DNA from: Prescottella agglutinans
GTDB taxonomy: Bacteria > Actinomycetota > Actinomycetes > Mycobacteriales > Mycobacteriaceae
Assembly: GCF_004011865.1 (NCBI RefSeq)
Contig: NZ_RKLP01000002.1
Coordinates: 248,001-312,000, forward strand
Length of the DNA: 64,000 bases
Direction: 5' to 3'
Positions 62,543 through 64,000 of the stretch are shown here, piece by piece (the first letter of the stretch is position 1; each line of letters opens with the position of its first letter). Under the pieces are notes generated by a model. The model was given only the letters and a program-made list of their open reading frames with translations. It was not told where the DNA came from and did no database searches. Made by a program: the position numbers and the translations under genes.

Positions 62543-62845
62543 ATGGTGAAGAAGACATTGCCGCACAGAATTGTGCCCAACACGGAGGTGAGCCCCGAGT
62601 ACACCGGGCCCGATTTCCTCACCTCGCAGTTGCCTCCGTCGAGTCGCCCGGGGCACACCGCGTGCGACGTGGGTTCCGGCGAACCCGCACGGAAGCGTCG
62701 ATTCCCGGGCAAATTCACGCTCGCGACCTCGGCCGGCCTGCTGCCCGCCGTCGTCGACATGGCGGTGACCGGAACCCCGACCGAGGGCATCGTCGTCGGG
62801 GGCCTGTCCGCGCTGGCGGTCGGTGTCGCCGCGGTCGCGATCTGA
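62543..62845 (+). CDS. Small hypothetical protein with C-terminal hydrophobic segments
   Basis: A 100-residue protein beginning MVKKTLPHRIVPNTEVSPEY. The C-terminal 40 residues contain two hydrophobic segments (LATSAGLLPAVVDMAV and GIVVGGLSALAVGVAAVAI). Third codon positions are strongly G/C, which favours a real gene. No clear ribosome site other than AGGATGG at the start itself. No family recognised. The 158 bases before it hold nothing I can identify. Confidence 0.5.
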   Translation: MVKKTLPHRIVPNTEVSPEYTGPDFLTSQLPPSSRPGHTACDVGSGEPARKRRFPGKFTLATSAGLLPAVVDMAVTGTPTEGIVVGGLSALAVGVAAVAI

Positions 62846-63004
62846 CCGGAGCCATCCGGGCGCACCGCTTCACCCGAACATCTCCAGTGGCACCGCCACG
62901 ACCGCTTCCGGGCCCCTACGATGGACGTACAGCAGCGATGCACGCTCGACCGATTGCGTCCCGCTGCGGCGAGCGCATCGCGACGGCCACGAAGGATCGG
63001 ACCG

Positions 63005-63250
63005 ATGACACAGGAGCACGCCCGAGGACGGGGCGCGACCAGCGGATTACGCCTTCTCACAAAGGTTCTCGTGACAGCCATGTTCGCGACACTGCCGATC
63101 GCCGTCTCCGCGGCCCCCGCAGCCGCCGACACCGTCCACGCAGTCACAGGCCCCACGGTGGCGGCCACGCAGCAGGCGGGCGCCAACTACGACGCCCCGT
63201 GCCGACGCTGGCAGAACCCACAGGCATACGGACACTGGCACTGCCGGTAG
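63005..63250 (+). CDS. Small secreted protein of unknown function
   Basis: An 81-residue protein. AAGGA lies ten bases before the ATG at 63005. Signal peptide: a basic start (RGRGATSGLRLLTK), hydrophobic core VLVTAMFATLPIAV and cleavage after AAPAAA near residue 41. The mature ~40 residues contain just two Cys in APCRRW and HWHCR, suggesting one disulphide, with Trp and His near the end. No family recognised. It precedes the third mycoloyltransferase by 214 bases in the same direction. Confidence 0.7.
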   Translation: MTQEHARGRGATSGLRLLTKVLVTAMFATLPIAVSAAPAAADTVHAVTGPTVAATQQAGANYDAPCRRWQNPQAYGHWHCR

Positions 63251-63464
63251 GAGCGCCGCCCCTCCCGCACAGCAGCATCGAAAAGGAATGAAATGGTGGG
63301 TGAATTCCTGCACCAGAATCCCTGATCGGGACATTTGAGACTCTCCGGGCCGGTAATCTGCGGCCGCTATCGCCAGGCCGAGGAGGACGCCGGTGCCGAA
63401 TCGGCACGCGCACGAATCGTCAGCATTGCGCGTGATGTTTCGAGTTGCACCGGAGGACGTTCAC

Positions 63465-64000
63465 ATGAGGAATTCGCAGGTCGGGCGGGCGCGGGTTCTT
63501 GCCGCCGCCGTCGTGGTATCCGCGGCATCACTGCTCGCGGTACCGGCGACCGCATTCGCCGACACTCGCGCCACGGCCGCGGCAGACGTCTCCGGCGCCT
63601 ATCTCGTCGACACGACGAAGAACTCCGACCGCAAGGTCACCATCTCGGTGTTCTCGCCGGCGATGGGCCGCAACATCCCCCTCGAGGTCATCCTCCCCGC
63701 GGACACCAGTGAGCCGCGGCCGACGCTGTACCTGCTGAACGGTGCCGGCGGCGGCGAGGACTCGGCCACCTGGCAGCGCAGGACCGACGTCATGGACTTC
63801 TTCGAGGACAAGAACGTCAACGTCGTCACCCCGCTCGAGGGCGCCTTCAGCTACTACACCGACTGGCAGAAGGACGATCCGAAACTGGGCCGCCAGAAGT
63901 GGCAGACGTTCCTGCTCGAGGAACTCCCGCCGGTCATCGACAAAGAGTTCGGCACCAACAAGGTGCAGTCCGTCGCCGCGATCTCCATGACGGCCACCTC
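63465..64000 (+). CDS. Secreted mycoloyltransferase 3 (cut by window edge)
   Basis: First ~178 codons of a third Ag85-type mycoloyltransferase. Signal peptide: RNSQVGRARVLAAAVVVSAA, cleaved near residue 33 (AFADTRA). PTLYLLNGAGGGEDSATWQR and VNVVTPLEGAFSYYTDW nearly match enzyme 1, and the nucleophile Ser174 is visible in AAISMTATS just before the edge. GGAGGA precedes the ATG by 7 bases. It is closer to enzyme 1 than to enzyme 2, so it is probably a paralogue of 1. Confidence 0.9.
   Translation, partial: MRNSQVGRARVLAAAVVVSAASLLAVPATAFADTRATAAADVSGAYLVDTTKNSDRKVTISVFSPAMGRNIPLEVILPADTSEPRPTLYLLNGAGGGEDSATWQRRTDVMDFFEDKNVNVVTPLEGAFSYYTDWQKDDPKLGRQKWQTFLLEELPPVIDKEFGTNKVQSVAAISMTAT

Noticed and set aside
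1-64000. tRNA, rRNA or CRISPR arrays
   Set aside because: No cloverleaf-like pattern with a T-loop, no rRNA sequence and no regularly spaced repeats were seen on reading; a tRNAscan or CRISPR search was not possible.

Overview
The window is high-GC actinobacterial DNA, probably from Rhodococcus or a close relative (mycolic-acid-containing Corynebacteriales). The evidence is three Ag85-type mycoloyltransferases, mycothiol S-conjugate amidase (mca), a KstD steroid dehydrogenase with a KstR-type operator, and a backbone gene order that follows the inverse of Mycobacterium tuberculosis Rv1072 to Rv1111c. The genus is inferred; no rRNA or tRNA gene was seen.

Layout. (1) 1-20.9 kb is conserved core: sbcD-sbcC, a DUF6542 membrane protein, ispH, a lipid-droplet-type protein, xseA-xseB, a DUF4245 protein, glpX, fumC, a small NTF2-like protein, a carboxymuconolactone-decarboxylase-like protein, kstD, pip, a PIN-PhoH ATPase, a uridine-kinase-like protein, glyA, a DUF885 protein and coaA. 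(2) 20.9-34.76 kb is accessory: a serine hydrolase and flavin monooxygenase with a divergent TetR regulator, a DUF2268 metalloprotease with a TipAS-type MerR regulator, wrecked IS481/IS256/IS21 transposase pieces, an NTF2-like protein, a secreted alpha/beta-hydrolase peptidase, a BCCT transporter, small membrane and lipoprotein genes, and a zeta toxin with its antitoxin. Two same-orientation copies of one IS256 remnant (26.5-26.9 and 34.05-34.35 kb) bracket the second half. (3) 34.76-36.4 kb returns to core with a cis-prenyl transferase and hemolysin III. (4) 36.5-41.95 kb is a second lineage-specific block: a wax-ester-synthase-like acyltransferase, two tiny MGS-starting peptides, two secreted mycoloyltransferases and four more MGS peptides, closed by strong terminators. 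(5) 42-55.7 kb is core: a DUF255 protein, a small membrane protein, mca, a DUF4307 protein, greA, an NlpC/P60 hydrolase, metB, a lipoprotein, cbs, a thiolase, a BI-1 protein, a DUF5709 protein and an RlmG-like methyltransferase. (6) 55.8-64 kb holds a secreted beta-propeller, a PhaC-like hydrolase, an LLM monooxygenase and FMN reductase pair, an AidB-like acyl-CoA dehydrogenase, small proteins, and a third mycoloyltransferase cut by the window end.

The most interesting system is the 36.5-41.95 kb block. Six peptides of 38-63 residues, all beginning Met-Gly-Ser, each with its own strong ribosome binding site and no signal peptide, surround two secreted mycoloyltransferases. By analogy with the PorA/PorH peptides of Corynebacterium, which are O-mycoloylated by a mycoloyltransferase, I propose a family of mycoloylated mycomembrane pore or scaffold peptides encoded beside their modifying enzymes. 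Several peptides show an 11-residue periodicity fitting amphipathic helices.

Other pathway links: metB and cbs bracket the methionine-cysteine exchange; mca detoxifies mycothiol conjugates; kstD starts steroid ring A opening; glpX and fumC serve gluconeogenesis and the TCA cycle.
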